From: G963704535 sp963704535
Lineage (GTDB): Bacteria; Chloroflexota; Chloroflexia; Chloroflexales; Roseiflexaceae
DNA: 64,000 bases
Reading direction: 5' to 3'
Assembly: GCA_963704535.1 (NCBI GenBank)
Contig: OY969916.1
Location: forward strand, 124,001 to 188,000
Of this stretch, positions 32,082-40,894 are shown piece by piece. The notes beneath the pieces are model-generated. The model was not told the DNA's origin. It did no database searches and saw nothing but the letters and a program-made list of their open reading frames with translations. The number at the start of each line of letters is the position of its first letter. The stretch's first letter is position 1. The position numbers were made by a program, and so were the translations under genes.

Positions 32082-32464
32082 TACTGACTATGCTGCTTCA
32101 CCCAACCCACCAGCGCCTCACGCTCTAGTTCGCCGCGCGCCAGCGCCATGATCGTCGCGTAGGCCTCGTCATTGGTCGCCACCAGGGCGCGGCTGTTGCG
32201 TGCCAGAAACACATCCAGTGCCACCAGGGCAACGCGTTTATTGCCGTCGGAGAACGGGTGCCCGCGCACGATCGCCTGGCATAGCGCGGCGGCCTTCTCG
32301 GTCACGCCGGGGTAGAGATCTTCGCCAAACATGCTGGCCTGCGGCGTGGCAACCGCCGCCTCCAGCCGCCCAAACCCGGCCTCGGTGATGCCGCGCATCC
32401 CGCCGAACTCGGCGAGCAACAACTCGTGGATGGCGATCAGGTCGGTGGGTGTCAGATAGTGCAT
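32081..32464 (-). CDS. Doc/Fic-type toxin, copy 2
   Basis: 127 residues. MHYLTPTDLIAIHELLLAEF is the canonical Doc start; the active loop is RGHPFSDGNKRVALVALDVF. Tandem paralog of the gene downstream. The small gene at 32549-32755 on the same strand occupies the antitoxin position, separated by a heptamer repeat block. A type II toxin-antitoxin role is inferred from this context. Confidence 0.8.
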   Translation of the reverse strand: MHYLTPTDLIAIHELLLAEFGGMRGITEAGFGRLEAAVATPQASMFGEDLYPGVTEKAAALCQAIVRGHPFSDGNKRVALVALDVFLARNSRALVATNDEAYATIMALARGELEREALVGWVKQHSQ

Positions 32465-32469
32465 CGCGG

Positions 32470-32546
32470 AATTGAAAATTGAGAATTGAGAATTGAAAAT
32501 TGAGGGCGCGAGCTATTTCTCAATTCTCAATTTTTCATTCTCAATT
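32470..32546. repeat. Heptameric repeats AATTGAR in inverted arrangement
   Basis: Five units of AATTGAA/AATTGAG (32470-32504), then the complementary CTCAATT units (32519-32546), giving a long potential hairpin between the Doc gene and its probable antitoxin. Confidence 0.75.
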
Positions 32547-32548
32547 CT

Positions 32549-32755
32549 TTAGGTCAGGTTCATCAACGCTTCGCGGTACTTCGCCAACGTCACACGGGCG
32601 CGCGCCAGCAGCTCCGGCGCGACGTCGGGTAGCGGCCGCAACAGCACCCGGTCCGGCCCGATCCACTCGATAGAAATGACAACGGCGGGCTGCTCCACCA
32701 GCCATGCGCGCACGGCCTCCGGCAGCTCCGCCGCAGATAGCTCCAAGTCGTCCAT
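32549..32755 (-). CDS. Small protein, probable antitoxin of the Doc pair
   Basis: 68 residues from 32755 (MDDLELSAAELPEAVRAWLV, then EQPAVVISIEWIGPDRVLLR). The frame is open upstream to 32833, but that stretch is made of 7-base repeats (translated as TDHRPPTTDHR), so the later Met is preferred. A C-terminal helix (RVTLAKYREALMNLT) could wrap the toxin. No DNA-binding motif. Assigned by position and size only. Confidence 0.45.
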   Translation of the reverse strand: MDDLELSAAELPEAVRAWLVEQPAVVISIEWIGPDRVLLRPLPDVAPELLARARVTLAKYREALMNLT

Positions 32756-32785
32756 GGTCAGTGGCCCATAGTCGTCTCTAGTTCG

Positions 32786-32844
32786 TAGTCGGTGGTCGGT
32801 GGTCGGTGGTCGGTGGTCGGTTGCAACTGACAACTGACAACGGA
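32786..32844. repeat. Heptameric repeats TGGTCGG and CAACTGA
   Basis: Five units of TAGTCGG/TGGTCGG (32786-32820) followed by CAACTGA, CAACTGA, CAACGGA (32824-32844). The same two heptamers recur together at 60650-60725. Confidence 0.75.
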
Positions 32845-32894
32845 CGGTACTATACCGCGCTTTGCGGGCAGTGTCAACGCGACAGTTACCGTCT

Positions 32895-33665
32895 CTAAAC
32901 CCTCACCTGGCGCAGCCGCAAGACGCGGTCGAGCAGCCCCGGCAGCGCGCGATCGAGCCAGATCGCCAGCCGGTAGTAGCCGGGGGTAATCACCTCGCGG
33001 CGCGGGCGCGCGATCAGATCGGCGATCACGCGCGCGACCAACTCCGGCGACGCCTTGGGCACCCGCCGCAGCTGCGCGGTCATCTCGGTGTCGATGAAGC
33101 CGGGCGAGACGATCGAGACGCCCACGCCATGGTGTCCCACCTCGCGGCGCAGCGACAGGGCGAAGCCGCGCAGCCCGAACTTGGTGGCGCTGTAGATCAC
33201 CGAGGCCGGCATCGCGACGTGGCCGGCGACCGAGGCGACAAACACGATCGCGCCGCTGCGCCGCTCAAGCATCCCCGGCAGCAGCGCGTGGGTCAGTGCG
33301 ATCGGCGCGACCAGGTTGGTGTCGAGCAGCGCTTGGGTCACATCCTCGCCGAGGCGTGCAAAGGGGCGCCGGGCACTGCCGACCCCGGCGTTGTGGACCA
33401 GCGCATCGACCCGGCCAAAGTGCTCTAGTGCTACGCGGGCCAGCCGCTGCACCTCCTCCGGTCGGCACAGGTCGGTCGGGACCGGCAGCGCGGGGCAGCC
33501 GGCGCTGGCTAGTTCGCCGGCCAGCGTCGCCAGCGGGCCGACCGAGCGCGCGGCCAGCACTAGGGCGTAGCCCCGCAGCGCCAGCTCCTGGGCCGTGGCC
33601 GCGCCGATCCCGCGCGAGGCGCCGGTGATCAGGGCGACGGGCCGATGGTTCAATCGTATACTCAT
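32895..33665 (-). CDS. Short-chain dehydrogenase/reductase
   Basis: 256 residues, classical SDR. Cofactor loop TGASRGIGAA (residues 15-24), NAGVG at about 92-96, catalytic Ser in VASVAG and YSATK (Tyr/Lys), then SPGFIDTEM. A C-terminal extension with an amphipathic segment (YYRLAIWLDRALPGLLDRVL) may associate with the membrane. Substrate unknown. Monocistronic, with repeats upstream and downstream. Confidence 0.85.
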   Translation of the reverse strand: MSIRLNHRPVALITGASRGIGAATAQELALRGYALVLAARSVGPLATLAGELASAGCPALPVPTDLCRPEEVQRLARVALEHFGRVDALVHNAGVGSARRPFARLGEDVTQALLDTNLVAPIALTHALLPGMLERRSGAIVFVASVAGHVAMPASVIYSATKFGLRGFALSLRREVGHHGVGVSIVSPGFIDTEMTAQLRRVPKASPELVARVIADLIARPRREVITPGYYRLAIWLDRALPGLLDRVLRLRQVRV

Positions 33666-33785
33666 CGCCGCGCATTATACCAGAGCTTCAGGCGCTTTCC
33701 GTTGTTTATCAGGAATCTTGCAACCTGAAGGCTGGCCCATATGCGGCCAGCCTTCAGGTTCCACGGGCAAAAAACGCCGCCTGCC

Positions 33786-34520
33786 TCAATCCTCTTCGGG
33801 ATTTACGCCAAGCGCGCGCAGTTGAGCCGCCAAGCGTTCCGCCCGTGAATGCTCCTGTTCAGCCCGCGAACGCTCCTGCTCGGCCTGCTGTTGCGCTTGC
33901 TCGACCTGCTGGCGTGCCTGCTCAACCTGCCGTCGCACCTGCTCAGCCTGCTGCTCAAGCTCTACATAGGTGGCGAATCGACGGCTATCGGGACGGTACA
34001 AGACAAGCTCGCCATGCTCGATCTCAAAGCGCACCCCCAGCCGTGGGCTAACCCACCCGGCTATCATCTCGATCTCGTTCAATTTCCCGTCGGTGCGCTG
34101 CGAGCCTGATAATTCGCCCGTATCAGGATCGTAGATGTAATACTCTTCGACCCCATACTTGTCATAGAACCAGAACTTCCTGGTCATCTCTAGTACGCGG
34201 TTGCCGGGCGAAAGCACCTCAAACACGACCTGCGGCGCGATATTGCCCTCGCGCCACTGCTGGTATGAGCCACGGTCGCCCTTTGGCCGCCCGAAGGCGA
34301 CCAGGATATCCGGCGCGACCCGTATCGTCGGGTGGCCCTCGACCGGGTACCATAGCAGGTCGCCGGCGACAAAGACATTGGGGTCGTCTCGGAACAGCGC
34401 GTCGATGCCGCCCTCGATCGTGACGATCCAGCGGAACTGGAGCGTATTGTCGGCCATCGGCTGACCATCACTTTCAGGGTATACAATCTCCGGTCGAGTA
34501 ACAGTCTCAAGTGTTGCCAT
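33786..34520 (-). CDS. Uma2 family endonuclease-like protein with coiled coil
   Basis: 244 residues. The PD-(D/E)XK core is typical of Uma2/DUF820: RVAPDILVAFGRPKGDRGSY, VVFEVLSPGN (ExLSP), MTRKFWFYDKYGVEEYYIYD. Residues about 186-235 form an uninterrupted Gln/Glu/Arg heptad coiled coil (QVRRQVEQARQQVEQAQQQA), common at the C-terminus of these proteins. The biological role of Uma2 proteins is unclear; they are highly multiplied in Chloroflexota and cyanobacteria. Confidence 0.85.
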   Translation of the reverse strand: MATLETVTRPEIVYPESDGQPMADNTLQFRWIVTIEGGIDALFRDDPNVFVAGDLLWYPVEGHPTIRVAPDILVAFGRPKGDRGSYQQWREGNIAPQVVFEVLSPGNRVLEMTRKFWFYDKYGVEEYYIYDPDTGELSGSQRTDGKLNEIEMIAGWVSPRLGVRFEIEHGELVLYRPDSRRFATYVELEQQAEQVRRQVEQARQQVEQAQQQAEQERSRAEQEHSRAERLAAQLRALGVNPEED

Positions 34521-34591
34521 CGCACGCCCTCGCTTTTGTGAGCACGCGGCTCGCGCTTCATGCAGTTTTGTCTCTTGCTATTATATCGCTT

Positions 34592-34690
34592 AGAGGCTGT
34601 TTGAAAAGGGCAGGGTCTCGCCCTCGATCCATAGTGGAAGGGGATTCTTGAGGGGCGGCCCTCTCAAGAATCCCCTCTTTCAAACAGCCC
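34592..34690. repeat. Dispersed palindromic element, copy B
   Basis: Left arm AGAGGCTGTTTGAAAAGGG, inner perfect hairpin GGGGATTCTTGAGGG.../...CCCTCTCAAGAATCCCC, right arm CTTTCAAACAGCC. Sits between two minus-strand genes. Confidence 0.8.
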
Positions 34691-35319
34691 TATTCGCCCT
34701 TCGCGAAGGTCATCCCCTCGATGTGGGCCGCGTCGTTCAGGCGTACCAGCCGCCAGCCGTGGGAGCCGTGGCGCACCTCGGTGAACGAGCCATTGTCGAG
34801 CCACAGCCGCCCGAAGTGCGCCAGGTCGAGGCCGATAATATGGCACAGCAGCGCCCGGATCGTCCCGCCGTGCGAGACGGCCAGAACCAGTTCGTCGCCG
34901 GGGTGCGCGGCGTGGATCGTGTTGAGGGCCACCAGGGCACGCGCCTGGAGCTGGGCATACAACTCGCCGCCCAAGCGCACCGTGCGGGCCGGGTCGCGGT
35001 CGAACGCCTGCATATGCTCGGGGAAGCGGCGGTACAGCTCCTCCGGCGTCAGTCCTTCCCACTGGCCGACATCGATCTCGCGCAGGTCGGGCATGGGCCG
35101 GGCCGCCAGCCCAAGCGTGGCGCCGATGATATCGGCCGTCTCGGCGGCGCGAACGATATCGCTGGTGTAGATCGCTGTGGCGCCGTAGCGCGCCAGCCGT
35201 TCGCCGGCCTTGCGAGCCTGCCCGCGCCCCTGCTCATTCAGTGGAATGTTGGCATGGCCCTGGTAGCGCAGGGTCGCGTTCCACTCGGTTTCGCCGTGTC
35301 GGACAAGTATCAGTCGCAT
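34690..35319 (-). CDS. Histidine phosphatase family protein (phosphoglycerate-mutase-like)
   Basis: 209 residues. Catalytic loop LVRHGETEWN (His9), YTSDIVRAAETADII with the second Arg, acid residue in DVGQWEG, and second His in AVSHGG. This is the usual set for the small CobC/GpmB-like phosphatases; substrate not predictable. A shadow frame covers part of it on the other strand. Confidence 0.85.
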   Translation of the reverse strand: MRLILVRHGETEWNATLRYQGHANIPLNEQGRGQARKAGERLARYGATAIYTSDIVRAAETADIIGATLGLAARPMPDLREIDVGQWEGLTPEELYRRFPEHMQAFDRDPARTVRLGGELYAQLQARALVALNTIHAAHPGDELVLAVSHGGTIRALLCHIIGLDLAHFGRLWLDNGSFTEVRHGSHGWRLVRLNDAAHIEGMTFAKGE

Positions 35320-35455
35320 CGATAATCACCCACAGTCTTCAATGATGGCGGAGATACAGAGGATGATGAAGCCCTTGAAGAATCAACGATCGTAGCGCGA
35401 GTATCTTGCGGTCCGTCAGCGGAGAAACAAGGGGCTGCGGATATCCTAGCCCTTT

Positions 35456-36949
35456 CTATTCTGGGGCAGGCGCGTGGTTCCAAGGGCTCAAGATCGGCAT
35501 GAGCGCAAACGCCGCGAAGATCAGCGCGACTGCCGCATTTGTCTCGAAAAGCTCTTCCAGGAGCTGTAAGAAATCGCCCTGGATCAAGTCCAGATCGAGC
35601 GCCATCGCGGCTGCCAGGAAGACCAGGAAGCAGCCGAGAAACGCCAGGGCCGCCCTGATGTGCGCCTGGCGCAGCAGCCGCGCCAGCGCGGCGCGATACC
35701 TGACGACCGGAACCAGGAAAGCCGCCAGAGCAGCAGCCAGGAGCCCAGCCACCAGCGCTCGATTGACCCCTTCGGAAGCATGATAGATGATCGAGATAAA
35801 ATCGTGCAACCCATCGACCGCGTAGCCATCGATCGTCGGGAGCTGGATGTCGAATAATCTGACCCCGTAGCTTATTTCTTCCAGGAAGAAGAACAGGCTG
35901 CCCAGCGCGAGCAGGACGTAGACGACGATCGCGAGCGGCTTCCGCGACTGAACGGTCAGCAGCAGGACGAATAGGAAGCCGGCAAGGAAGAAAAAAGACG
36001 AGAGATTTTCGAGCAAGCCATCCTCGACCAGCAGATTGCGCCGCAGGCTGGGGAAGGTAAAAAACACCAGTGAAAAACTGGCGATCGTCAGCGCCGCCAG
36101 GAGCCCGTAGCTGGACAGTAGCCACCTGACGTCGCCCACGCCGGCGTCCTGGGCCGGGCGTTCGAGCCAGGCGCGGCGCAGGCGGTACCCGGCCACGACC
36201 ATCAGGCTCGCCGCGCCGGCGAACGCGAGCACCGTGCCCAGGCTGCCGGAGCGCCACCACTCCTCGGTCGTACGCAGGACCAAGAATGTCTGGAGCGCGC
36301 CGACGATACACGCGGCGGCCAGCCACGGAGCGCCGGCGGCCCGCAGCAGCGCGTAGCCGCCACAGATCGCCAGCAGCAGCCCCAGCAGCACCTGGGCCGG
36401 CGCAGCGCCGCCGCCCACCACCGAGAGATCGCTGACAACGACGCCGAGAGTGCGCTCATTCACCTGCTCGGCCGGCAACTCGACGGTCAGCGCCAGCCGC
36501 TCGCCGCGCATCGGTGGCAGCACCAGCGCATACCTGCGCGGGTCGGCGGCCACGGTGAAAGCAAACGTCGCCGGACCGGCGTGGACCTGCGCCGGCAGCG
36601 GTCGGTGCGTGCCGCCGGCCATGATCATCCGCAGCACCGCGCTGCCGCCGGGGTTGGGCGGCCTGAGCAGGCCGCTGCCGCCGGTCCAGCGGAAGATCCC
36701 CGGTCGATCGGCGAACGGCTCGACCGCGTGGAAACCCTTGAGCGGCAGCGCCACCAGCGACGCGTCCATTGTGAACGACGCCGAGCGCTGCGAGCGGTAC
36801 GCCGACTGGAACAGCGCCAGCGCGCACACGCACAGGACGGCGACCAGCGCGATGTCAAGCCCAAACCAGGCCCGCCGCGCGGCGTGCCGGAATTGCGCCG
36901 GGAGCGCCAGGCTGCGAACGAGCTTGCGGGTGCGGTCGGTCAGCAACAA
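35456..36949 (-). CDS. Large multi-pass membrane protein, unknown function
   Basis: 497 residues if started at TTG 36949, which follows AAGGAG by six bases; no ATG has comparable support, and the open frame upstream to 37225 is repeat-derived. Residues 30-50 are a first helix (LDIALVAVLCVCALALF), followed by an extracytoplasmic beta-rich domain of about 140 residues and then eight or nine helices (VLLGLLLAICGGYALL to LIFAAFALMPIL). An acidic helix FFFLEEISYGVRLFD is conserved-looking. No family recognised. Confidence 0.65.
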   Translation of the reverse strand: MLLTDRTRKLVRSLALPAQFRHAARRAWFGLDIALVAVLCVCALALFQSAYRSQRSASFTMDASLVALPLKGFHAVEPFADRPGIFRWTGGSGLLRPPNPGGSAVLRMIMAGGTHRPLPAQVHAGPATFAFTVAADPRRYALVLPPMRGERLALTVELPAEQVNERTLGVVVSDLSVVGGGAAPAQVLLGLLLAICGGYALLRAAGAPWLAAACIVGALQTFLVLRTTEEWWRSGSLGTVLAFAGAASLMVVAGYRLRRAWLERPAQDAGVGDVRWLLSSYGLLAALTIASFSLVFFTFPSLRRNLLVEDGLLENLSSFFFLAGFLFVLLLTVQSRKPLAIVVYVLLALGSLFFFLEEISYGVRLFDIQLPTIDGYAVDGLHDFISIIYHASEGVNRALVAGLLAAALAAFLVPVVRYRAALARLLRQAHIRAALAFLGCFLVFLAAAMALDLDLIQGDFLQLLEELFETNAAVALIFAAFALMPILSPWNHAPAPE

Positions 36950-37163
36950 CGCGCGCTCCTTATCATAATGACGCCAGGTTGTAGAAGACCCGCCAGGCCC
37001 GCCACCCTTCCATATCTGCCGAGAGGTAGATTCGCATCCTACCCCACTGTGATCGCTCGCGGCGCGTAGTATAGCATAGATGATCCGTGGTCGTAGTTGG
37101 GCTGGTATGGTTCCCGTATTCCGCTCTGCTATACTACATATGATTGTTATAGCAATCCTATCA

Positions 37164-37223
37164 GGGTTGTAAAGTGGGAAGGGGTTTCTGTGGGGGCTTC
37201 CCCCACACCCCCTTTTACAACCC
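37164..37223. repeat. Palindromic element upstream of P450
   Basis: Arms GGGTTGTAAA and TTTACAACCC with inner GTGGGGGC/TTCCCCCAC. Relative of the dispersed palindromes, with a variant core. The region 36950-37284 otherwise holds only the P450 leader. Confidence 0.6.
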
Positions 37224-37284
37224 ATTTAGGAACGCTATATTCGCGCAATGGACCAAGTGTGTCCACAATGCAGGAGGAACCTCG

Positions 37285-38655
37285 ATGCAGCCCATCCCAC
37301 CCGGTCCACGCCCGCTCCCGCTGCTCGGTCATATCCCCTGGCTCGTCCGCGACCCGCTGCTGTTCATCACCCACCTGGGGCGCACCTATGGCGACATGTG
37401 TACCTTTCGCATCGGCCCCAAGCAGTTCTACCTGGTCAATCATCCCGACCTGATCAAGCAAGTGATGCTCAGCCAGACCTTTGTGAGGACGCCGCTGACC
37501 CGCCGGCTGCTGGCGTCCTTCTTGGGTGAAGGCTTGTTCTCACAGGAGGGCGATACCCACCGCCGGCAGCGGCGGCTGATGCAGCCCGCCTTTCACCGCG
37601 AGCGGATGGCCGCCTACGGCCAGATTGTGCTCGACGCGACCTACCAGATGCTTGACCAATGGCGGCCTGGCGAAATGCGCGACTTGGTCGCCGAGATGAT
37701 GCGCCTGACCTTCACGATCGTTTCCCGCGCGCTTTTCTCCACCGATACCAGCGCCGAGACCCAGGCGGTCGGCCAGTCGTTCAAGCAGGTGCAGATATCA
37801 CTTGATCGCCAGTACGAACTCTATGCGGCCATGCCCGGCTGGGTTCCAATGATCCAGGACCGCTCCATGCGGGCAGCCGTCGCGACGTTGCAGCGCGTGA
37901 CCCGCCAGATCGTCCAGCAGCGGCGCCGCGCCGGCGGGGGCGACCGCGGCGACCTGCTGTCGATGCTCTTGCTGGCGCAGGACGAGGACGGCAGCACCAT
38001 GAGCGACGAACAGATCTGTGCCCAGGTACTCTCGCTGCTCTTCGCCGGCCACGAGACGACCGCCAACACCCTCTGCTGGACCTGGCATCTGTTGAGCCGG
38101 CACCCGCAGGTGGTCGCGCGGCTCGTGGCCGAGGTGCAAGAGGTCGCCGGCGAGCGCTTGGTCCGGCCGGACGACCTGCCGCACCTATCCTATACCGAGC
38201 AGGTGATCCGCGAGGCGCTGCGGCTCTACCCGCCGGCCTGGTGGGCCGAGCGTACCCCGCTGGAGGACGTCACGCTGGGTGGGTACCGCGTACCGGCGCG
38301 CACGCCGGTGGTGATCAGCGTCTACGTGACCCATCGCGACCCGCGCTTCTTCCCCCGGCCCGATCACTTCGACCCCGACCGCTTCGCTCCCGGCCAGGTC
38401 GAGGGCATCCCACGCTACGGCTACCTGCCATTTGGGGCCGGGTCGCACATCTGCATCGGCAACGGCTTCGCCCTGATGGAGACACGGCTGCTGCTGGCGG
38501 CGATGGTGCAGCGCTTCGCCCTGGAGGCGCTGCCAGGCAGCCCGGTGGCGCCCCGGCCGGCGATCACCATGGGCCTGGCCGGTGGCCTACCCTTCCGGCT
38601 CCACGCCCGCGCGGCGTCTACGGTGGCCACGCCTCCAGCCATGGCGCAGGTATAA
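37285..38655 (+). CDS. Cytochrome P450
   Basis: 456 residues from 37285, preceded by AGGAGG (upstream open sequence is repeat). N-terminal Pro-rich PPGPRPLPLLGHIPWLVRD; I-helix oxygen-binding LLFAGHETTANTL; K-helix EALRLYPPAWW (ExxR); heme loop FGAGSHICIGNGFALME with the Cys ligand. No membrane anchor, so soluble. Closest in style to bacterial CYP102/CYP110-type fatty-acid or terpenoid hydroxylases, but subfamily cannot be assigned. No adjacent ferredoxin or reductase. Confidence 0.9.
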   Translation: MQPIPPGPRPLPLLGHIPWLVRDPLLFITHLGRTYGDMCTFRIGPKQFYLVNHPDLIKQVMLSQTFVRTPLTRRLLASFLGEGLFSQEGDTHRRQRRLMQPAFHRERMAAYGQIVLDATYQMLDQWRPGEMRDLVAEMMRLTFTIVSRALFSTDTSAETQAVGQSFKQVQISLDRQYELYAAMPGWVPMIQDRSMRAAVATLQRVTRQIVQQRRRAGGGDRGDLLSMLLLAQDEDGSTMSDEQICAQVLSLLFAGHETTANTLCWTWHLLSRHPQVVARLVAEVQEVAGERLVRPDDLPHLSYTEQVIREALRLYPPAWWAERTPLEDVTLGGYRVPARTPVVISVYVTHRDPRFFPRPDHFDPDRFAPGQVEGIPRYGYLPFGAGSHICIGNGFALMETRLLLAAMVQRFALEALPGSPVAPRPAITMGLAGGLPFRLHARAASTVATPPAMAQV

Positions 38656-38670
38656 ATCAGCGTAAAAGAA

Positions 38671-38690
38671 GGGGAGCCGCCTGGCTCCCC
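38671..38690 (-). terminator. Terminator hairpin between convergent genes
   Basis: Stem GGGGAGCC/GGCTCCCC with a 4-base loop. On the minus strand it is followed by TTCTTTTA, matching termination of the DUF11 gene; it may also serve the P450 gene. Confidence 0.55.
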
Positions 38691-38726
38691 TCCCCGTAAA
38701 CTCCCCGAACTCCGCCTGGCTCCCGC

Positions 38727-40353
38727 TTACGGATCGCTATCCGCCAGCGTGATCGGTAGGGCTGTCGTGACCTGCGCGCACTTGTCGTGCGGGACGATAT
38801 TTGGCCCGTTCTGATCGAGCAGCAGATTCCACTGGCCCTGGCTGCCCACGCAGCTGATCTGCGGGCCGATGTTGATCAGCATCGCGCCGACCGATGCGTT
38901 CAGGCCCTGGGTGGTCGTCACCGAGGCGCTGCCGGTGTTGTTGTCCTGGCCGTTGTAGTAGATCGCCTCGTTCCCGCTGGTCGGCGCTAGCCGCCCGGAC
39001 GGGTTAAACTCGCTACCGACTTTGACGTTCAGCGTGGCGCTCTGGCCCGGCGTAAGCGTGCCGATCGTCCACGTCAGCGACTCCTTGACGTAGCCATTGT
39101 TCGGGTCGGGCGGCGGCGTAATGGTGACACTGCCGGTGCTGGCGCTCGGATCAAACGGTTGGGCCTGGTTGCTGAAGCTGTCACTCACGACAACCCCGGT
39201 CAGCGTGGTACCGCCGCAGTTCTCGACCGTGATCGTGACCAGGAAGTAGAACGCATTCTCCGAGTTGTCATTGGCCGGGCCAGCCGGGTCGATGTCACGC
39301 TGCAAGGCGACCGGGATGATCCCATCGGTCAGGAACAGGTTGTCCGATGTGCGGTACGGCCCGTTGATCGTCTTGGTCAGCTTGAGACACGGCGCCACCG
39401 GCGTGCTGGTGGGCGTGCTGGTGGGCGTCGGCGTGTTGGTGGGTGTGTTGGTGGGTGTCGGCGTATTAGTCGGCGTTGCTGTGTCAGTCGGCGTCGGTGT
39501 GTTGGTAGGCGTTGCCGTGTCAGTTGGCGTATTCGTCGGCGTGTTAGTTGGTGTCGGCGTTGCTGTGTCAGTGGGCGTCGGTGTGTTAGTCGGCGTCGCC
39601 GTATCAGTTGGCGTATTCGTCGGCGTGTTAGTTGGTGTCGGCGTTGCTGTGTCAGTCGGCGTCGGTGTGTTAGTCGGCGTCGCCGTGTCAGTTGGCGTAT
39701 TCGTCGGCGTGTTAGTTGGTGTCGGCGTCGCAGTGTCAGTCGGCGTGTTGGTGGGCGTATTGGTCGGCGGCTCCGGCGTATTCGTCGGTGTGTTGGTAGG
39801 TGTGTTGGTGGGTGTATTGGTCGGCGTATTGGTAGGCGTGTTGGTGGGTGTATTGGTAGGCGTGTTAGTGGGTGTCTTGGTAGGCGTCTTGGTTGGCGTC
39901 TTGGTCGGCGTAGCCGTGGGCCGTTTATTGCAGTAGATATTGAAGTCCTGCCTAGGGCCTAGCGTGCCGCGTTTAACGCCGTTCTTGTACACCTCGATCT
40001 GGATATCGACGTGGATCTCATTGCTTTGCCACAGGTTGGCCGGCGGATAGGTGATGATCTGATTCAGGTTGCCGGTCTGGTCGACCGGGTAGCGCTGAAT
40101 CAGCACGCGCGAGTTGCCGACGACATACTCGACGATGATCTGCCCCTTGAGGCGGTGTCCGCTCGTCGCGCCGGTGGTATAGATCAGATCGGACGTCACC
40201 ACTGTGGGACAGGCCGCGTACGTCTTGGGGGGCGTAGAGTGTGACCCCCGCCACCGATGGCCCCGGCGCCGGCGTCCCCGCCGCATACGTCGGCAGCGTC
40301 ACCATGAGCAGCATTAAACCGACCGCTAACGCGGTCAGCACCCTGACACGCAT
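38727..40353 (-). CDS. Secreted DUF11-type surface protein with Thr-Pro-Asn linker (one frame break)
   Basis: The signal peptide MRVRVLTALAVGLMLLMVTL (cleavage near TYAAG) is in one frame; the body is in the +1 frame after a C6 run near 40222 (VTLYA then PPKTYAACPTVVTSD). Removing one C joins them into about 540 residues. N-terminal beta domain (GQIIVEYVVGNSRVLIQRYP), then about 160 residues of TPTNTPTNT/TPTDTAT repeats (39400-39920), a probable cell-wall-spanning glycosylated stalk, then a DUF11-like Ig domain (VVVSDSFSNQ, ESLTWTIGTLTPGQSATLNV). Ends without a sorting motif. Confidence 0.7.
39400..39920. repeat. Coding tandem repeat (Thr-Pro-Asn linker)
   Basis: The DNA repeats in 12-base and longer units (GTGTTGGTGGGT-like) encoding TPTN/TPTD/TATP. 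Prone to replication slippage, so the copy number may vary between strains. Confidence 0.7.
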
Positions 40354-40894
40354 ACCAGACTCCTTTCACCAGCCACTTACAAAAAACCGGTCGTTGGAGC
40401 CTTCCCGGCATCTCTCTCTCTGGAAAATGGTACTGAGGAGCCTTTATTATATGTCTAAACATGAGATTTCACAATATCTTTAAGATGAATATTCTTTCAT
40501 TTAGAGAGCGATTTCGGAAGCTTTTTAGTTCGCTTATTAATCCTATTTTTACTAAAGATGTCTATTTTGATCGAATTTCCGAACAGAATCAAAGGTAAAG
40601 CCACGAAGCTCGCATTGCTTTCTTCTTTCGCAGCTTTGCGCTAAAGTACCCAGTTTGGTCGAATTTCCGAACAGAATCAAGCGGTAAGACAAGGTTTCGA
40701 GTGACGCCGTTTTCCTTTACCGTGTGGGCATGGGAAATTGAGATCGGCTGCTCCTCAAACTCCCCTTTTCCCAACATCGAGTTTCCGAACACGCTCATAG
40801 AAGTTGTACAGGCAAAAGGACTCAGGCTGCCTGTGTGCTATACTGCCACCGATGTTCCCTCCCACACCCCGACGACATAATGAGGAGATCGGCC
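40354..40894. other. 540-base AT-rich intergenic region with direct repeats
   Basis: No gene seen. Contains TCGAATTTCCGAACAGAATC at 40571-40590 and again at 40659-40678 (spacing 88), and a degenerate third copy, TCGAGTTTCCGAACACGCTC, at 40777. Clearly lower GC than its surroundings. Could be regulatory for the divergent DUF11 and dehydratase genes or a relic of an element. Confidence 0.4.

Noticed and set aside
39159..39962. Long open frames on the plus strand opposite the DUF11 gene (Arg/Gly- and Val/Gly-rich)
   Set aside because: They are the antisense of the Thr-Pro-Asn repeat, with no RBS and no protein-like composition.
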